The position numbers and the translations under genes were made by a program. From assembly GCF_017901135.1 (NCBI RefSeq), contig NZ_CP072801.1:1240001-1304000 (forward strand): 64,000 nucleotides of DNA, in the 5' to 3' direction. The stretch's first letter is position 1. Each line of letters opens with the position of its first letter. The notes beneath the pieces are model-generated. The model made no database searches, was not told the DNA's origin, and saw only the letters and a program-made list of their open reading frames with translations. This document shows positions 15,697-24,698 of the stretch, piece by piece. Source of the DNA: Thiothrix litoralis (lineage in GTDB: Bacteria > Pseudomonadota > Gammaproteobacteria > Thiotrichales > Thiotrichaceae).

Positions 15697-17466
15697 TTAA
15701 TCTGCGTATTCAGTCGCAAACCCAAAAAAGTACTGAGGCCATGTGATAGCGTGATTGGTGATCTCAATGGCAAGGTATGAGATGCCTGAGTTAGCAGGCG
15801 TATCCGCTTTCGCCGCCACGGTTGCCGCCGGGATGATCATCGCTTGGCAGTTCTGCGAGGTCGCTGCCAGCATCACGCTGTAGGGGCTTTTCGTCGAACG
15901 GTTAAAGCGTCCCAACTCGACATCCCCCGACGCGTGCAGCAACGTGAGCGACACTTGTGCGGAATCCGTCAACGTCGTTTCACGGCCTATAAACGTCAGG
16001 ATGATGTCCTTGTCCGTTGCCATGATCGGGATGTACACCCGCGACTTGCCGTTAGCCGCCACGGATGCCGCCGCCGCTCTATTCAGCGTGCCGTACCATG
16101 TCAGATTGGGCGACGGGTCATCGTTACCGCTCCAAAACTGGTTGATGACCGGAGAGGTAATCAGACCAAAGGGGTTAGTCGCCATGCCCCACCCACCGAG
16201 ATAGAACACGTCTGTACCCGTGCTGTTCAAGCCGGGACGCAGCGCGATGGTCAGGCTGTTAGTCGCTGAGATATACGTGTCCACCAGTGCTTTGGGAATG
16301 CCGAAGGACATAAACGCAAAGTACACACTGACTTGTTCATGCCCATTGTCGGGGGCAAGGTTGATGCTCAGACGTTGGGTAGTGGACGCTGCTGACTGCG
16401 AGTTACTGTGCAACCGCATAACAGGGACTTTCGTCACCGGGTCACAGACCCACGCTTCAAGCAGCACAAAGTTAGCGCGGTCGGTCAGCGTAGAGCAGAA
16501 ATACGTATTGTCCTCACCCGGCGTAACCGCTAAGGTGTGCGAGACGTAGTTGGTCGGCGGGGTGTAGCGTGTCGCTGCAATTGCGCGTGTCGCGGTGCAG
16601 TTAATCATGGAATAACCATTATACGCTGCCCCGGCTGACCACGGGTTACAGGTAGCACCACCATGTGCCGCGAAGCCCTGCGCGGTGACTTGCGCCGCCG
16701 TGCTCACGTCCGTCTTGGTCATCAACAACATGTTCGACCGTACCGGATGATACGTGCGGGTCATGTTGGTGACGGTCGCTGCAACCCCTGTACGGGCATA
16801 CAGCCGTTGCCATGTGCCACCCACATAACGCCACTCTGCCAACAGGTTGCCCGTGTTCAGGCCGTTGTGCGTTTGCAGATACGTTTCACCCGCCACATAC
16901 GGCGCACCAACAGCGAACGTATCCACCGGAGCCGTGGTGTTCGGGTCAAGCCCACTACCCACCATGACCCGTGTCGCCAGCGGGGTGTATGCCTGCGACT
17001 TGCAGCGCCATGCAGTAGAGGTCTGATCATAAATCAGGTCAACCACACTGCCTGCCGTCACCGTCATATCCGTGTCATTGGGCAGTAGTAGCTTTTCCGT
17101 TGAAGCGGATGCAGCATGGGTGAGTTTCACCGTGCCCGTAGACGTGTTGATAAGCGTCAAGTACTTACCATCTTCCGCACCCGTAATCCCACCAATCGTC
17201 CCCGCCGTCGTGAGGCGGATGACTGACTTGTCCGTGGCATTCAGCGAGGCAGAGGTAGCCGCGTTCCCGCCGCTACGCACCGCGAAGGCTTGCTTGACCG
17301 CCACGTTGCCTGTGTGGTGTATCGCGTCAGTGGTCGTACTGGCCTGCGTGTCATCCGACTGTTTCAGCCACACCTTAGCGCCTTTGACGTTGACCTTCTG
17401 AGCAACTACATCAAGCGTAAAATCATCGCTAAGATTGCTAGTTGCTACGACTGATGTAGTTGTCAT
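15697..17466 (-). CDS. Large tail fibre/spike-like protein
   Basis: 589 aa, no signal peptide. The N-terminal region (about 1-180) is beta-prone with ITGAEDGKYLTLINTSTGTVKLTHA, a motif common in phage fibre and base-plate proteins that hold repeated small beta units. The C-terminal 350 residues contain carbohydrate-binding-like beta stretches (TWYGTLNRAAAASV, GKSRVYIPIMATDKDIILTF). Its size and location between portal and scaffold, in a block of fibre genes, suggest the main adhesin. Receptor specificity cannot be read. Confidence 0.55.
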   Translation of the reverse strand: MTTTSVVATSNLSDDFTLDVVAQKVNVKGAKVWLKQSDDTQASTTTDAIHHTGNVAVKQAFAVRSGGNAATSASLNATDKSVIRLTTAGTIGGITGAEDGKYLTLINTSTGTVKLTHAASASTEKLLLPNDTDMTVTAGSVVDLIYDQTSTAWRCKSQAYTPLATRVMVGSGLDPNTTAPVDTFAVGAPYVAGETYLQTHNGLNTGNLLAEWRYVGGTWQRLYARTGVAATVTNMTRTYHPVRSNMLLMTKTDVSTAAQVTAQGFAAHGGATCNPWSAGAAYNGYSMINCTATRAIAATRYTPPTNYVSHTLAVTPGEDNTYFCSTLTDRANFVLLEAWVCDPVTKVPVMRLHSNSQSAASTTQRLSINLAPDNGHEQVSVYFAFMSFGIPKALVDTYISATNSLTIALRPGLNSTGTDVFYLGGWGMATNPFGLITSPVINQFWSGNDDPSPNLTWYGTLNRAAAASVAANGKSRVYIPIMATDKDIILTFIGRETTLTDSAQVSLTLLHASGDVELGRFNRSTKSPYSVMLAATSQNCQAMIIPAATVAAKADTPANSGISYLAIEITNHAITWPQYFFGFATEYAD

Positions 17467-17476
17467 GTGCTACTCC

Positions 17477-17977
17477 TTACGTGCCAGCCTGCGCGATATG
17501 AACATTGAAGGCATCCGTCAGTTCAACGGGCAGCAGTAGCGTAGCATCCAGCTTCACACCCGCCGCTGAGGCAGTCAGGGAGGCATCAGATGCCGGGTCA
17601 ATCAACACGTCCACTTTCAGGGGCGCAGCATCCGAACCATCACCGCTCATCGTGGTGGCGATACCGTTGCTGATCGCAGCAGTCTGCAACTCACTGAGGT
17701 TGATGACGACATCCGCGCCGCCATTGGTCTGCTTGAGCGTGATCATATTAGTGGTCGCGTCATAGGCCGTGGTCAAATCGTCCACGAAAATGTCTAACGC
17801 TGCCATGCTGAGGACAACATCTGTGCCGTCCAACTGGGTCAGCGTCAGAGTCTTTGCTGTGTTGTCCTGTACTGCCGAAACGAAAAGACGACCGTCTAGG
17901 CTGATCTTATTCGCAACGCGACCGCCGATGTCAAAGTCGGGGGTGTTAAGGTTCGAGGGGGTGACTACTTGTGTCAT
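17477..17977 (-). CDS. Fibre-associated phage protein
   Basis: 166 aa. Contains GDGSDAAPLKVDVLIDPASD, similar to the GDGTVGSPLALDL motif of the 310-aa fibre gene at 10540, followed by LTASAAGVKLDATLLLPVE. Beta-prone and acidic. Gap of 10 bases to the 589-aa gene, so co-transcribed with it. Likely a shaft or connector element of a fibre. Confidence 0.5.
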   Translation of the reverse strand: MTQVVTPSNLNTPDFDIGGRVANKISLDGRLFVSAVQDNTAKTLTLTQLDGTDVVLSMAALDIFVDDLTTAYDATTNMITLKQTNGGADVVINLSELQTAAISNGIATTMSGDGSDAAPLKVDVLIDPASDASLTASAAGVKLDATLLLPVELTDAFNVHIAQAGT

Positions 17978-18001
17978 GTTCTATTACTCCAAAAAGGTTA
18001 T

Positions 18002-18394
18002 TTAAACAGGCAGGCCGACGTATTGCGGCACACCGAAAGCATCCACAACAGGTACAGCTACTGGATTCGCGGTCATTGACCGCATGAGGGTTTCAACATC
18101 ATCTGGGCTGGCAGCAATCGCATCCACGATAGCCGTGACCGTTGCCGCGTCAGTCAGATCAAGGGGCGTACTGGTAGAAAAGGTAGTGACAACACCACCC
18201 GCCGTATGGGTGTACGTGCCATCGCCATTATCCACCAGCGTAGAGACATCGTTGCCGTCCGCAGCGCCACCGCCGCCACCAGTGGCTGGAAGGCCAGACC
18301 CATAATTATCTAGTGTATGGTTATGGTCAGGAAATCTAGTGGCATTAACCCCAACAGGGTTATCGCTCTCGAATGATAAGGGTGTTGCCGTCAT
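18002..18394 (-). CDS. Small phage protein with glycine-rich linker, fibre-block
   Basis: 130 aa. The N-terminal part has FPDHNHTLDNYGSG, then a Gly-rich linker (ATGGGGGAADGND), then LVDNGDGTYTHTAGGVVTTF, a short motif seen in many fibre and structural proteins of prophages (DGTYTH...G.). The C terminus is helical. It is 8 bases from the portal gene. Probable head-fibre or tail-fibre N-terminal adaptor, inferred. Confidence 0.5.
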   Translation of the reverse strand: MTATPLSFESDNPVGVNATRFPDHNHTLDNYGSGLPATGGGGGAADGNDVSTLVDNGDGTYTHTAGGVVTTFSTSTPLDLTDAATVTAIVDAIAASPDDVETLMRSMTANPVAVPVVDAFGVPQYVGLPV

Positions 18395-18402
18395 AGTGAA
18401 CC

Positions 18403-20382
18403 TCAGAATTGATTATGTGATTGCCCACCCGCAGGTGAACCATCAGGGAGTAAAACGCCTTGTGGCGACTGCTGCGCCTGCGGTGGAAGCATCGGCGGCT
18501 GTTGCTGTGGTGGTGGCTGGTTCTTCTCCTGTTCCCGTCGCGCCAACTCCTGACGGCTCGGCACAATCCGGTCAGGCGGCATATCTAACCCCTTCACCAT
18601 CTCGCGCAACAGTTCCGCCCTGCCCTCAATCCCAACGATCTCCAGATCAACCGGGTTAGCCGTTGACGCCAAGAACTCACCGCGCCGCAACTGCAACTGC
18701 TCCTTCACCACCAAAGCTGCTGCGCCACGCGGCTTAATCATAATGTCGCCCTTCACCGAATCATCGTCGTGATACAACATGTTCCACACAAACTGCGCAT
18801 ACAGCACCGGCTCAATGATGTCGATGTCGATGTTATAGATAATCGAACGTATCCCCTTCGCCGCAGCGCCCATCAACATCGACAAACCTGAAGCAGTCTT
18901 ACCCGCCCCGCCAGCATTACCAATCCCCTGAGTATAAGCAGGCACGCCTGTCAGCTCATCCGCCAGATTCTTAAAATGTTGCAACACCCCAATCAACTCA
19001 TTCGAGTTCGACTGAGGCTGAAAAAACTGTATAGGGTTCGAGCTACCACCCGACTCATTCGGCCTAAAGTGCCAAATCTTCCACGGGTACATCAAATCGT
19101 TCTGATCTTCTTTCCTGACGCGCCCATCATCAATCGCCACCTGCGGCCCCGACGACATCCCCATGTTATTCACCAGATTGCGGGCTGACGCATTCGTCAC
19201 CTCCTGGCAATCCGTCATCAGCTCAGGAATCGACTGATGCCAAAACTGATCATTAACCTTCACCGCACCGGTATGGTAATAAGGCCGCAACCCCAGCGGG
19301 TGCTCATTCACCTTAGCCTTGATCACATGCTCACCGATCAGCCACACCTCCGCCTCGTGCCAGCGGTTCGGCGCAATCTCATCTGACCAACCCCAATCCA
19401 GCAACCACTGACCCCGCACCTTCCCAAAGAACTGCAACGCATCAATCTCACTCGAAGGGCTAGCCAACGTCGTACCACTCTCAAACTCAGAGCGCTGCAA
19501 ATCCTGCACATCATCCGACACATCCAGCCACTGGTAGCTGCCACCATCGAATTCATCCATCACCGCTTGCAGGGCCACATCATCAAATCCCGTCACGCCC
19601 AGCAGCATCTCCAAATCGCCCGGCTGAAGGTGGTGGTGCTCAATCACAAACGCTGCCCGCTGACAATCCGTCGCCCCAGGCGCAGGATAAAGGTCAAACG
19701 GTGACACGCGCTCAAAGCACATACTCACCTGCTCCTCCATCAACGGCTTAAAATCCCGTCCCCACTTCAAGCGCTTCTCATTGCGCAATACCGGGGCTTT
19801 CATCACCCCCGCCTTCAGCGTCACCACATCCGAAATAATCGCGCTCACCGCATTCCGAAACCCGCCCTCAACCTGCTGATCTTCACACAAGCGCTCCATA
19901 TTGCTGGCACGCTCATCCGCATCCTCCTGCAATGCCGTCAACACCGCATCACGCAGCGCATCAGCATCCTGTGGCCCCATACCCTGCTGAAACACCGTCA
20001 ACAACACCGCCTTGTCAAGCTCCACCGGCAAATCAGGCAACGGCGTAGCGTCCATCGTCCACGGCTTATCCCCAGCTGGTAACAACACATCCCGTATCCA
20101 CGACTCAGCCCCACGGCACTTGCTATCAGTCAGTTTCAGGTAAAGCTCAGACAACCCCTGCTTCTGAATCGCCGCGAGCTTATCCGGTGGATACTCCCCC
20201 CGGCGCTGGCGCAAGTTATCCAGCATCTGCTCTTCCACCAACCGCTTAGCCTCTTTCGCCTCGCGGTAACACTTACGCACATGCGCCGCCAGATCAGACA
20301 ACGCCTTAACCGACTGCCCAGACTCCAACAGTGCATCATCCACCACGGCATCATCAGGCTTACGCGCATCCATCACGCCCAT
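18403..20382 (-). CDS. Portal protein
   Basis: 659 aa, ten bases overlapping the end of the large terminase gene. N-terminal helical region with RKCYREAKEAKRLVEEQML and ESWIRDVLLPAGDKPW. The middle has CFERVSPFDLYPAPGATD, a 'sP.D..pdP.a' motif typical of P22- and N4-type podovirus portals. TGVPAYTQGIGNAGGAGKTASGLSM-like segment (starting LADELTGVPAYTQGIG) matches the portal loop found in this family. The C-terminal 50 residues are a Pro/Gln tail. Role: dodecameric DNA-entry channel at one capsid vertex. Position straight after TerL supports it. Confidence 0.8.
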   Translation of the reverse strand: MGVMDARKPDDAVVDDALLESGQSVKALSDLAAHVRKCYREAKEAKRLVEEQMLDNLRQRRGEYPPDKLAAIQKQGLSELYLKLTDSKCRGAESWIRDVLLPAGDKPWTMDATPLPDLPVELDKAVLLTVFQQGMGPQDADALRDAVLTALQEDADERASNMERLCEDQQVEGGFRNAVSAIISDVVTLKAGVMKAPVLRNEKRLKWGRDFKPLMEEQVSMCFERVSPFDLYPAPGATDCQRAAFVIEHHHLQPGDLEMLLGVTGFDDVALQAVMDEFDGGSYQWLDVSDDVQDLQRSEFESGTTLASPSSEIDALQFFGKVRGQWLLDWGWSDEIAPNRWHEAEVWLIGEHVIKAKVNEHPLGLRPYYHTGAVKVNDQFWHQSIPELMTDCQEVTNASARNLVNNMGMSSGPQVAIDDGRVRKEDQNDLMYPWKIWHFRPNESGGSSNPIQFFQPQSNSNELIGVLQHFKNLADELTGVPAYTQGIGNAGGAGKTASGLSMLMGAAAKGIRSIIYNIDIDIIEPVLYAQFVWNMLYHDDDSVKGDIMIKPRGAAALVVKEQLQLRRGEFLASTANPVDLEIVGIEGRAELLREMVKGLDMPPDRIVPSRQELARREQEKNQPPPQQQPPMLPPQAQQSPQGVLLPDGSPAGGQSHNQF

Positions 20383-21908
20383 GCAGCCCTCACAGAAGTA
20401 GAGCCAACCGACGCACTGCGCCTAACCTCATCCCGCGCCACCGGAAACGCAAACGTCAACGCCAGTGCATCACCCAAGTCCGGTGAGCGCCCCAAACGCT
20501 GCTGCAACGCATCCTTATCCTCCAGCTTCAAGCGCCCATTACTGTCATAGCCATACTCAGGCGCGGTCAAATCACCATGCAATTCATCACTATCGGGAAT
20601 ATTCACCGGCGCATCCTGCAACCACTCATTCAACAAGCCCCACATTTCCGCACGCTTATTCGTGTAAGACACCGCATTGCCCGCCCGCTGCCCAAACTGG
20701 ATCCCTGTTACCAGATCATCAAACCCAAGCTCCCGCGCCCGATCAACCACGCCAGCACCCAAACCGCCCACGTCAACGAACACCTTCATCGGCTTATGCA
20801 ACCTGACCCACTCCAACATCCTGCCCACGACCTCCATCGTATCCAGACGCTGAAACTTCTCAGTCGCCACAATTTCCCGACCACGCCGCAACACAAACGC
20901 CGTCGAATCCTTCCCAAAACGTGCAGGGTCAACCCCCATCACCAACGGTGCAGACGTATCCCGATAATCATCGACACGCGCCGCCATCACATGCACCGCC
21001 TTAATCAAACTCTTACTATCCGAGACCTGAAACGCCTCAGTCACCGTACACGGGTATTCTTGTCGGAACGAATGCGTACCATCCGCACCCCCAACCGACA
21101 ATTCTGCAATCTTCTTCCGTCGCCACACCAACTGACCATCATTCAGCCCATGCAGCCCAACCAATTCCTCTTCATCTTCAGAGCGCTTAAACCCAGCCTC
21201 AACCGCACTGAAATACTCCTGCTGCCAAAACCACGGGATAAACACCAACTGATAATCCGTCTCGCCCGCCTGAGCCGCCATACACTGCTGATAAAAGTAA
21301 TTCCCCAAGCCATTGGCGGTAGACTCCAACACCACCTCGGTTCCAGCCTGATCTGGTATCGCCTGCATAATCCCCTTCGCGTGTTCATCCGCATGAGGCC
21401 AGAATGCGGTTTCAGAACCATGAAAAAACTGAATCGTACTCGAACGCCCCACGCCCTTATTCCCAGCCGTGCCAACCTTGTACCCAGAATCCAGCCTGCC
21501 AAAGATCAACTCCCTGGCATTACTCGCATCAGTCGCAGGCTTAACCATCTCCAGATTATTCTCGTGATAGCGGGAAACCATATCGAACAGATTGTTCGTC
21601 GCCTCCTGCTCATGGGTCAAAATGAACGCCCTGACACCCTTGCGGTGAATGACCCGCCAGTAATAACGCGCCTCAGTGTAAGTAGAAACGCCCTGCTGCC
21701 GACCCTTCAACACCAGCGCCCGCACCTTATGGGTACGTAGCAACTGCTCCTCAAGCCGATCATGCAAATACCGCTGCGCCTGATTCATCACCAGCGGCTT
21801 AATCGCCCCGCTCTTGGTACGAATCTTCAAGCAATGAGACGCAAAAAAGAAAAAGTCACTCGACAATCTCTTACGCAACCCCATCTCACTCTCAAACACG
21901 CTATTCAC
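20373..21908 (-). CDS. terL: Terminase large subunit
   Basis: 511 aa. GTG 21908 overlaps the end of the small-subunit gene by eight bases; an internal ATG (MGLRKRL) is a weaker choice. ATPase domain: Walker A-like LKGRQQGVST (67-76) and Walker B-type EVVLESTANG (191-200). Nuclease domain: MGVDPARFGKDST with Asp327, FVDVGGLGAG with Asp379, and DLGDALALTF near 478-487 supply the acidic triad. It packages DNA into procapsids through the portal. Size and all motifs are in the usual range, so it appears intact. Confidence 0.9.
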   Translation of the reverse strand: MNSVFESEMGLRKRLSSDFFFFASHCLKIRTKSGAIKPLVMNQAQRYLHDRLEEQLLRTHKVRALVLKGRQQGVSTYTEARYYWRVIHRKGVRAFILTHEQEATNNLFDMVSRYHENNLEMVKPATDASNARELIFGRLDSGYKVGTAGNKGVGRSSTIQFFHGSETAFWPHADEHAKGIMQAIPDQAGTEVVLESTANGLGNYFYQQCMAAQAGETDYQLVFIPWFWQQEYFSAVEAGFKRSEDEEELVGLHGLNDGQLVWRRKKIAELSVGGADGTHSFRQEYPCTVTEAFQVSDSKSLIKAVHVMAARVDDYRDTSAPLVMGVDPARFGKDSTAFVLRRGREIVATEKFQRLDTMEVVGRMLEWVRLHKPMKVFVDVGGLGAGVVDRARELGFDDLVTGIQFGQRAGNAVSYTNKRAEMWGLLNEWLQDAPVNIPDSDELHGDLTAPEYGYDSNGRLKLEDKDALQQRLGRSPDLGDALALTFAFPVARDEVRRSASVGSTSVRAAWA

Positions 21909-22185
21909 TCACTCCAAGGTTTTCCATCAACTCAAGCCATTCCTCATGGCCCTTGCTCACCGTCGCATCAATCTCTTGCCGTGGCTTACCCATCCCCCGA
22001 TCAAGCACCTCACGGATAGCCATAATCCGAATGTTGTCTGGTTTCTTCGTGTTCTGCGCCAGCTTCACCAGGATGTTAATCATTGACGTGCTATGAGTGG
22101 CTGCAATATCCCTAACCTGCTTCTTTTTCTCATCCACAGTCCCCTTAGGACGACCAGCGCCACTACGCGCACCACCACGCGCCAT
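21901..22185 (-). CDS. Terminase small subunit-like protein
   Basis: 94 aa from ATG 22185 (MARGGARSGAGRPKGTVDEK). The opening 'GG.R.GAGRPKG' motif is a DNA-binding basic start seen in many small terminase and KGG-type phage proteins. A helical body with NIRIMAIREVLDRGMGKPRQ follows. An open frame extends upstream to 22245 but lacks a ribosome site. It is directly upstream of TerL, the normal place for TerS. The small size is below typical TerS, so it could be another DNA-binding partner. Confidence 0.6.
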   Translation of the reverse strand: MARGGARSGAGRPKGTVDEKKKQVRDIAATHSTSMINILVKLAQNTKKPDNIRIMAIREVLDRGMGKPRQEIDATVSKGHEEWLELMENLGVSE

Positions 22186-22253
22186 ATCAAATACCCCAAC
22201 GAAACAAAGCCGATAACCGTTTGAATTTATTTGAATATTAATCAAACGCCCAC

Positions 22254-22287
22254 AAAAAAGCCCGGACTGGAACGAACCAACCGGGCT
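22254..22287 (-). terminator. Terminator after the replication genes
   Basis: AGCCCGG (22259-22265) pairs with CCGGGCT (22281-22287), and on the minus strand A-rich sequence 22258-22254 gives a U tract. It ends the replication transcript ahead of the late packaging genes. Confidence 0.75.
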
Positions 22288-22382
22288 TTAAGAATCTTGC
22301 TTATTGCCACCTCTGGCAACAATGCCTGAACTGTACTGATTTCTGTGACATCCTGCAACAACAAAATTTATCGACCATCGAA

Positions 22383-23234
22383 TCAACTGTTACGATACGA
22401 ACCCCAGTTGAAAAGTATTGCCCTACGATCACCTTGGCGCAGACGGTCGAACGCCATCTCCCCCATATGTGCCTCAATCCCCTTGATCGGCAAATTTGAG
22501 ATCACCACTGTCGGCAACTCTGCCAGATACCGCGCATTGATCAGCGCGAAAAACTCATCATGCGCCGCTTTACCGCTGGATGTTTTCTCAATCTCATCAA
22601 TCACCAGCAGATCAACCCCGGTGAAACCGGCAATGAGAGCTTTCTTCTGGCTGAAATCCTTACCCCACACCTCCTCCAAATAATCGCGGGCCGTGATGAT
22701 CAGCGCGGAAAACCCCGCCTCGACCACCTGCCGAACCAGCGCAGTAGCCAGATGATTTTTACCGTTGCCGGGGTTGCCGTACAGCACCACGCAATTGCCC
22801 TCATCGCGGTTACGCTGGAAATCATCGGCATACGCCCGGCACTCATCCACCGCAACCTGTTGCGCCGGATTGCTGCAAACGTAATTCTCAAAGGTCGCAT
22901 GTTGGAAACGCTTAGGAACATTCACCGCCACAAGCTTGCTGGAAAGCGCCTTCAGCTTGCGATTCTGCGCACACGTCGGGCAATCGGGAACCCAGCACAC
23001 CACCCCATTGCGCAGGGCATTGGCAGGATACCGCCCATGGGTTTCGCAAGATTCCCACTCTTGCCGAAAGGCTTGCAGATCGGCAGGCACTTCCCCGGCG
23101 GGGGCATCTGGGAAGAAATCCCGCAACTGCACCACGTTGTCGGTAGGTTTGGCGGCTGGCTTAATCCCCTTGTCACGCAGGATTTCGGCTTGCACTTGGC
23201 GGGCGGATTGCTCAGAAACGGGTAACGGTTGCAT
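22383..23234 (-). CDS. DnaC-type helicase loader ATPase
   Basis: 283 aa, preceded by AGGAGG at a good distance. Cys63, His66, Cys80, Cys85 and Cys88 form a zinc-binding cluster ahead of the ATPase domain. Walker A is GNPGNGKN (153-160) and Walker B is LLVIDE (209-214). A sensor segment (VVISNLPIKGIEAHMGEMAFDR) is close to DnaC/IstB family usage, with the conserved 'FDRL' near the end. It would load the host DnaB helicase at the phage origin. It overlaps the initiator gene by 23 bases, as replication pairs usually do. Confidence 0.85.
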   Translation of the reverse strand: MQPLPVSEQSARQVQAEILRDKGIKPAAKPTDNVVQLRDFFPDAPAGEVPADLQAFRQEWESCETHGRYPANALRNGVVCWVPDCPTCAQNRKLKALSSKLVAVNVPKRFQHATFENYVCSNPAQQVAVDECRAYADDFQRNRDEGNCVVLYGNPGNGKNHLATALVRQVVEAGFSALIITARDYLEEVWGKDFSQKKALIAGFTGVDLLVIDEIEKTSSGKAAHDEFFALINARYLAELPTVVISNLPIKGIEAHMGEMAFDRLRQGDRRAILFNWGSYRNS

Positions 23235-24006
23235 GGCTGCCTCCTACGGTTGCAAAGTCGACAGGGGCGTATGCAGTAGCGCGAGATTGCGCGGCGGGTG
23301 GTGCTTTGCGTACTGGGTAGAAATCGGGGTAATTGGCTCGGATGGTTGCCATCACCACCTCCTGCAAATCCTCCCCTGCTGCGTGCAGGTGTGCCAGATG
23401 ATCAGCAACCGCTTCCAGTGCCAGTTGTGTTACAGGCTGTTTTTTACTTTTGCGGTGAGCGATAACGTTTTCCCAGAGTTTTGCAGGAATGAAACTCGGC
23501 ACTGCCACCTGAGCACTTGCCGCTTGCGGCTTTCTGGCTGGCTTTTCGGTGGTTGGTGCTATGTTATTATGGTTTGTTATTATGGTTTGTTTATTGGTTT
23601 GTTTATTGCCCCTGACCGAATCAGTCACCGTTTGATTGACCGAATCAGTCACCGTTTCTCGACTGAATCGGTCACTGTATCCGAACGAATCAGTCACCGT
23701 ATCCGAATCAGTCACCGTTTTGAGTAAAAGTTCTGGAACATGCAGTTTGTAAATTGCTGATCTGCTAAACCCTCCATTATTTTCTGCCTTTGAAAGCCAT
23801 CCCAGTTCGACCAGTTGTGACGTGGTGCGAGAAATAACCTCGGTTGAATAACTGCCGATGCGTGCGATCAGTGTATCCCGCTTGGGATGAATGGTGTTGC
23901 TGCTCTTGTTATCACGGAATGAAAATAGCGCCAACAGCACCCTAAGCTGTATTTTTGACAGCCTATCGTCTTGAAAAACTTCATTTGGACAAAATGTAAA
24001 AGACAT
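23212..24006 (-). CDS. Phage replication initiator (O-like, winged-helix) with iterons inside
   Basis: 264 aa from ATG 24006 (MSFTFCPNEVFQDDRLSKIQ), chosen for the AGGGG site six bases upstream; the frame is open to 24039. N-terminal region (about 15-85) is a winged helix-turn-helix: LRVLLALFSFRD, DTLIARIGSYSTEVISRTT, LVELGWLSKAEN. The middle is a low-complexity linker of repeated TVTDS units, encoded by the iteron repeats. The C-terminal 100 residues (LWENVIAHRKSKKQ...ALEAVADHLAHL) would contact the loader. This plan mirrors lambda O and P22 gp18: the origin lies inside the initiator gene. Confidence 0.75.
   Translation of the reverse strand: MSFTFCPNEVFQDDRLSKIQLRVLLALFSFRDNKSSNTIHPKRDTLIARIGSYSTEVISRTTSQLVELGWLSKAENNGGFSRSAIYKLHVPELLLKTVTDSDTVTDSFGYSDRFSRETVTDSVNQTVTDSVRGNKQTNKQTIITNHNNIAPTTEKPARKPQAASAQVAVPSFIPAKLWENVIAHRKSKKQPVTQLALEAVADHLAHLHAAGEDLQEVVMATIRANYPDFYPVRKAPPAAQSRATAYAPVDFATVGGSHATVTRF
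23561..23720. other. Putative phage replication origin: five iterons plus AT-rich region
   Basis: Core CGAATCAGTCACCGT occurs at 23617-23631, 23641-23655, 23686-23700 and 23704-23718, with a degenerate copy TGAATCGGTCACTGT at 23664-23678. Start-to-start steps are 24, 23, 22 and 18 bases, about two helical turns. Next to them, 23561-23608 is AT-rich with repeated TTATTATGGTTTG and TTTATTGGTTTG units, the likely unwinding element. The arrangement inside an initiator gene matches lambdoid origins. Confidence 0.75.
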
Positions 24007-24078
24007 AAAAACCCCTACCCCGCTGTAGCGGGACTTCAAAAATTCAAATTGTCGCGAGAATAAAAGCTTAAACCAAAC

Positions 24079-24237
24079 TCATTCCTTCTCCCTTCCCTGT
24101 TTCGGGCATTGAGCGGGGGTCAGCATGAAAGGTGGAGGTGGGGGAAGAATGGCAGTCATCCGCCCATCAGAGTATTTACGAGAACCATCTGGCAGCGTCT
24201 GCCAGATCACACGGGGAGTTGGTACAGTGTTGCTCAT
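24079..24237 (-). CDS. Small proline-rich phage protein
   Basis: 52 aa from ATG 24237 to TGA 24079, starting MSNTVPTPRVIWQTLPDGSR. The start overlaps the previous stop as ATGA, which suggests translational coupling. A run of five prolines (ILPPPPPFMLTP) lies near the C-terminal end. No transmembrane segment or domain is recognised. Its place between a DNA-binding-like gene and the initiator suggests an early gene. Confidence 0.55.
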   Translation of the reverse strand: MSNTVPTPRVIWQTLPDGSRKYSDGRMTAILPPPPPFMLTPAQCPKQGREKE

Positions 24238-24635
24238 ATCAACCCCCGCACACACGGCGCAAACACCTCAGGCAAATACACCACCCACCGAATATTCTCC
24301 TCCATCGCCAATTGAGCGCGTGCAGCCTCGTATTTCTGTTTGGCAGGGTTCTGGCAAGTGGTTTTACGCAAGGAAGCAGCAAAGAGCTGGGAAAGCGGGC
24401 GGCGCTCACTCACGCGACGTGACAGCAGCCCCTTATTGATACCGTGAAGCCTAGCCCACTCCGTCAGCGATTTAGTGTCAGCACCGACAGTAATCAGCAC
24501 CTGACGCTGCCTACCAATGGGAATATGCGCAACGCTATAGCCCAATTTCGCCTCAGTCGATAAATTATCGCCGTCTATCGCCTTATTGGCGTTGATTCTA
24601 TTGGGAATCTCAGTGTTTTTAGGTATACTGTTCAT
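24234..24635 (-). CDS. Early phage protein, possible HTH regulator
   Basis: 133 aa preceded by AGGGG. Residues about 65-85 (SLTEWARLHGINKGLLSRRV) fit a helix-turn-helix of the kind 'W....GIN.G.LSRR', and the following KYEAARAQLAMEENIRWVVYL is helical. It heads the replication-side transcript after a strong terminator, so it may control or antiterminate. This is inferred from fold and position; no family is named. Confidence 0.5.
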   Translation of the reverse strand: MNSIPKNTEIPNRINANKAIDGDNLSTEAKLGYSVAHIPIGRQRQVLITVGADTKSLTEWARLHGINKGLLSRRVSERRPLSQLFAASLRKTTCQNPAKQKYEAARAQLAMEENIRWVVYLPEVFAPCVRGLI

Positions 24636-24652
24636 TCAATTCTCACCCCTGT

Positions 24653-24698
24653 AAAAAACCCACGAGGTGCTTGTAACACCGTTTGAGTGGGTTTTTTT
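24653..24698. terminator. Strong bidirectional terminator in the early leftward operon
   Basis: AAAAAACCCAC (24653-24663) pairs with GTGGGTTTTTTT (24687-24698), and an inner GGTG/CACC stem sits in the loop. Both directions end in T-rich runs. It lies just before the 24635 gene and after the Cro-side genes, so the replication operon needs a separate promoter or antitermination. Confidence 0.75.

Noticed and set aside
10540-17977. Diversity-generating retroelement near the fibre genes, as in some podovirus-like phages
   Set aside because: No reverse transcriptase gene and no template/variable repeat pair could be found in the window.
20577-21740. Long plus-strand frame (387 aa) opposite the terminase gene
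   Set aside because: It is rich in Arg, His and Leu in shadow-like fashion, overlaps TerL fully on the opposite strand and has no ribosome site or domain.
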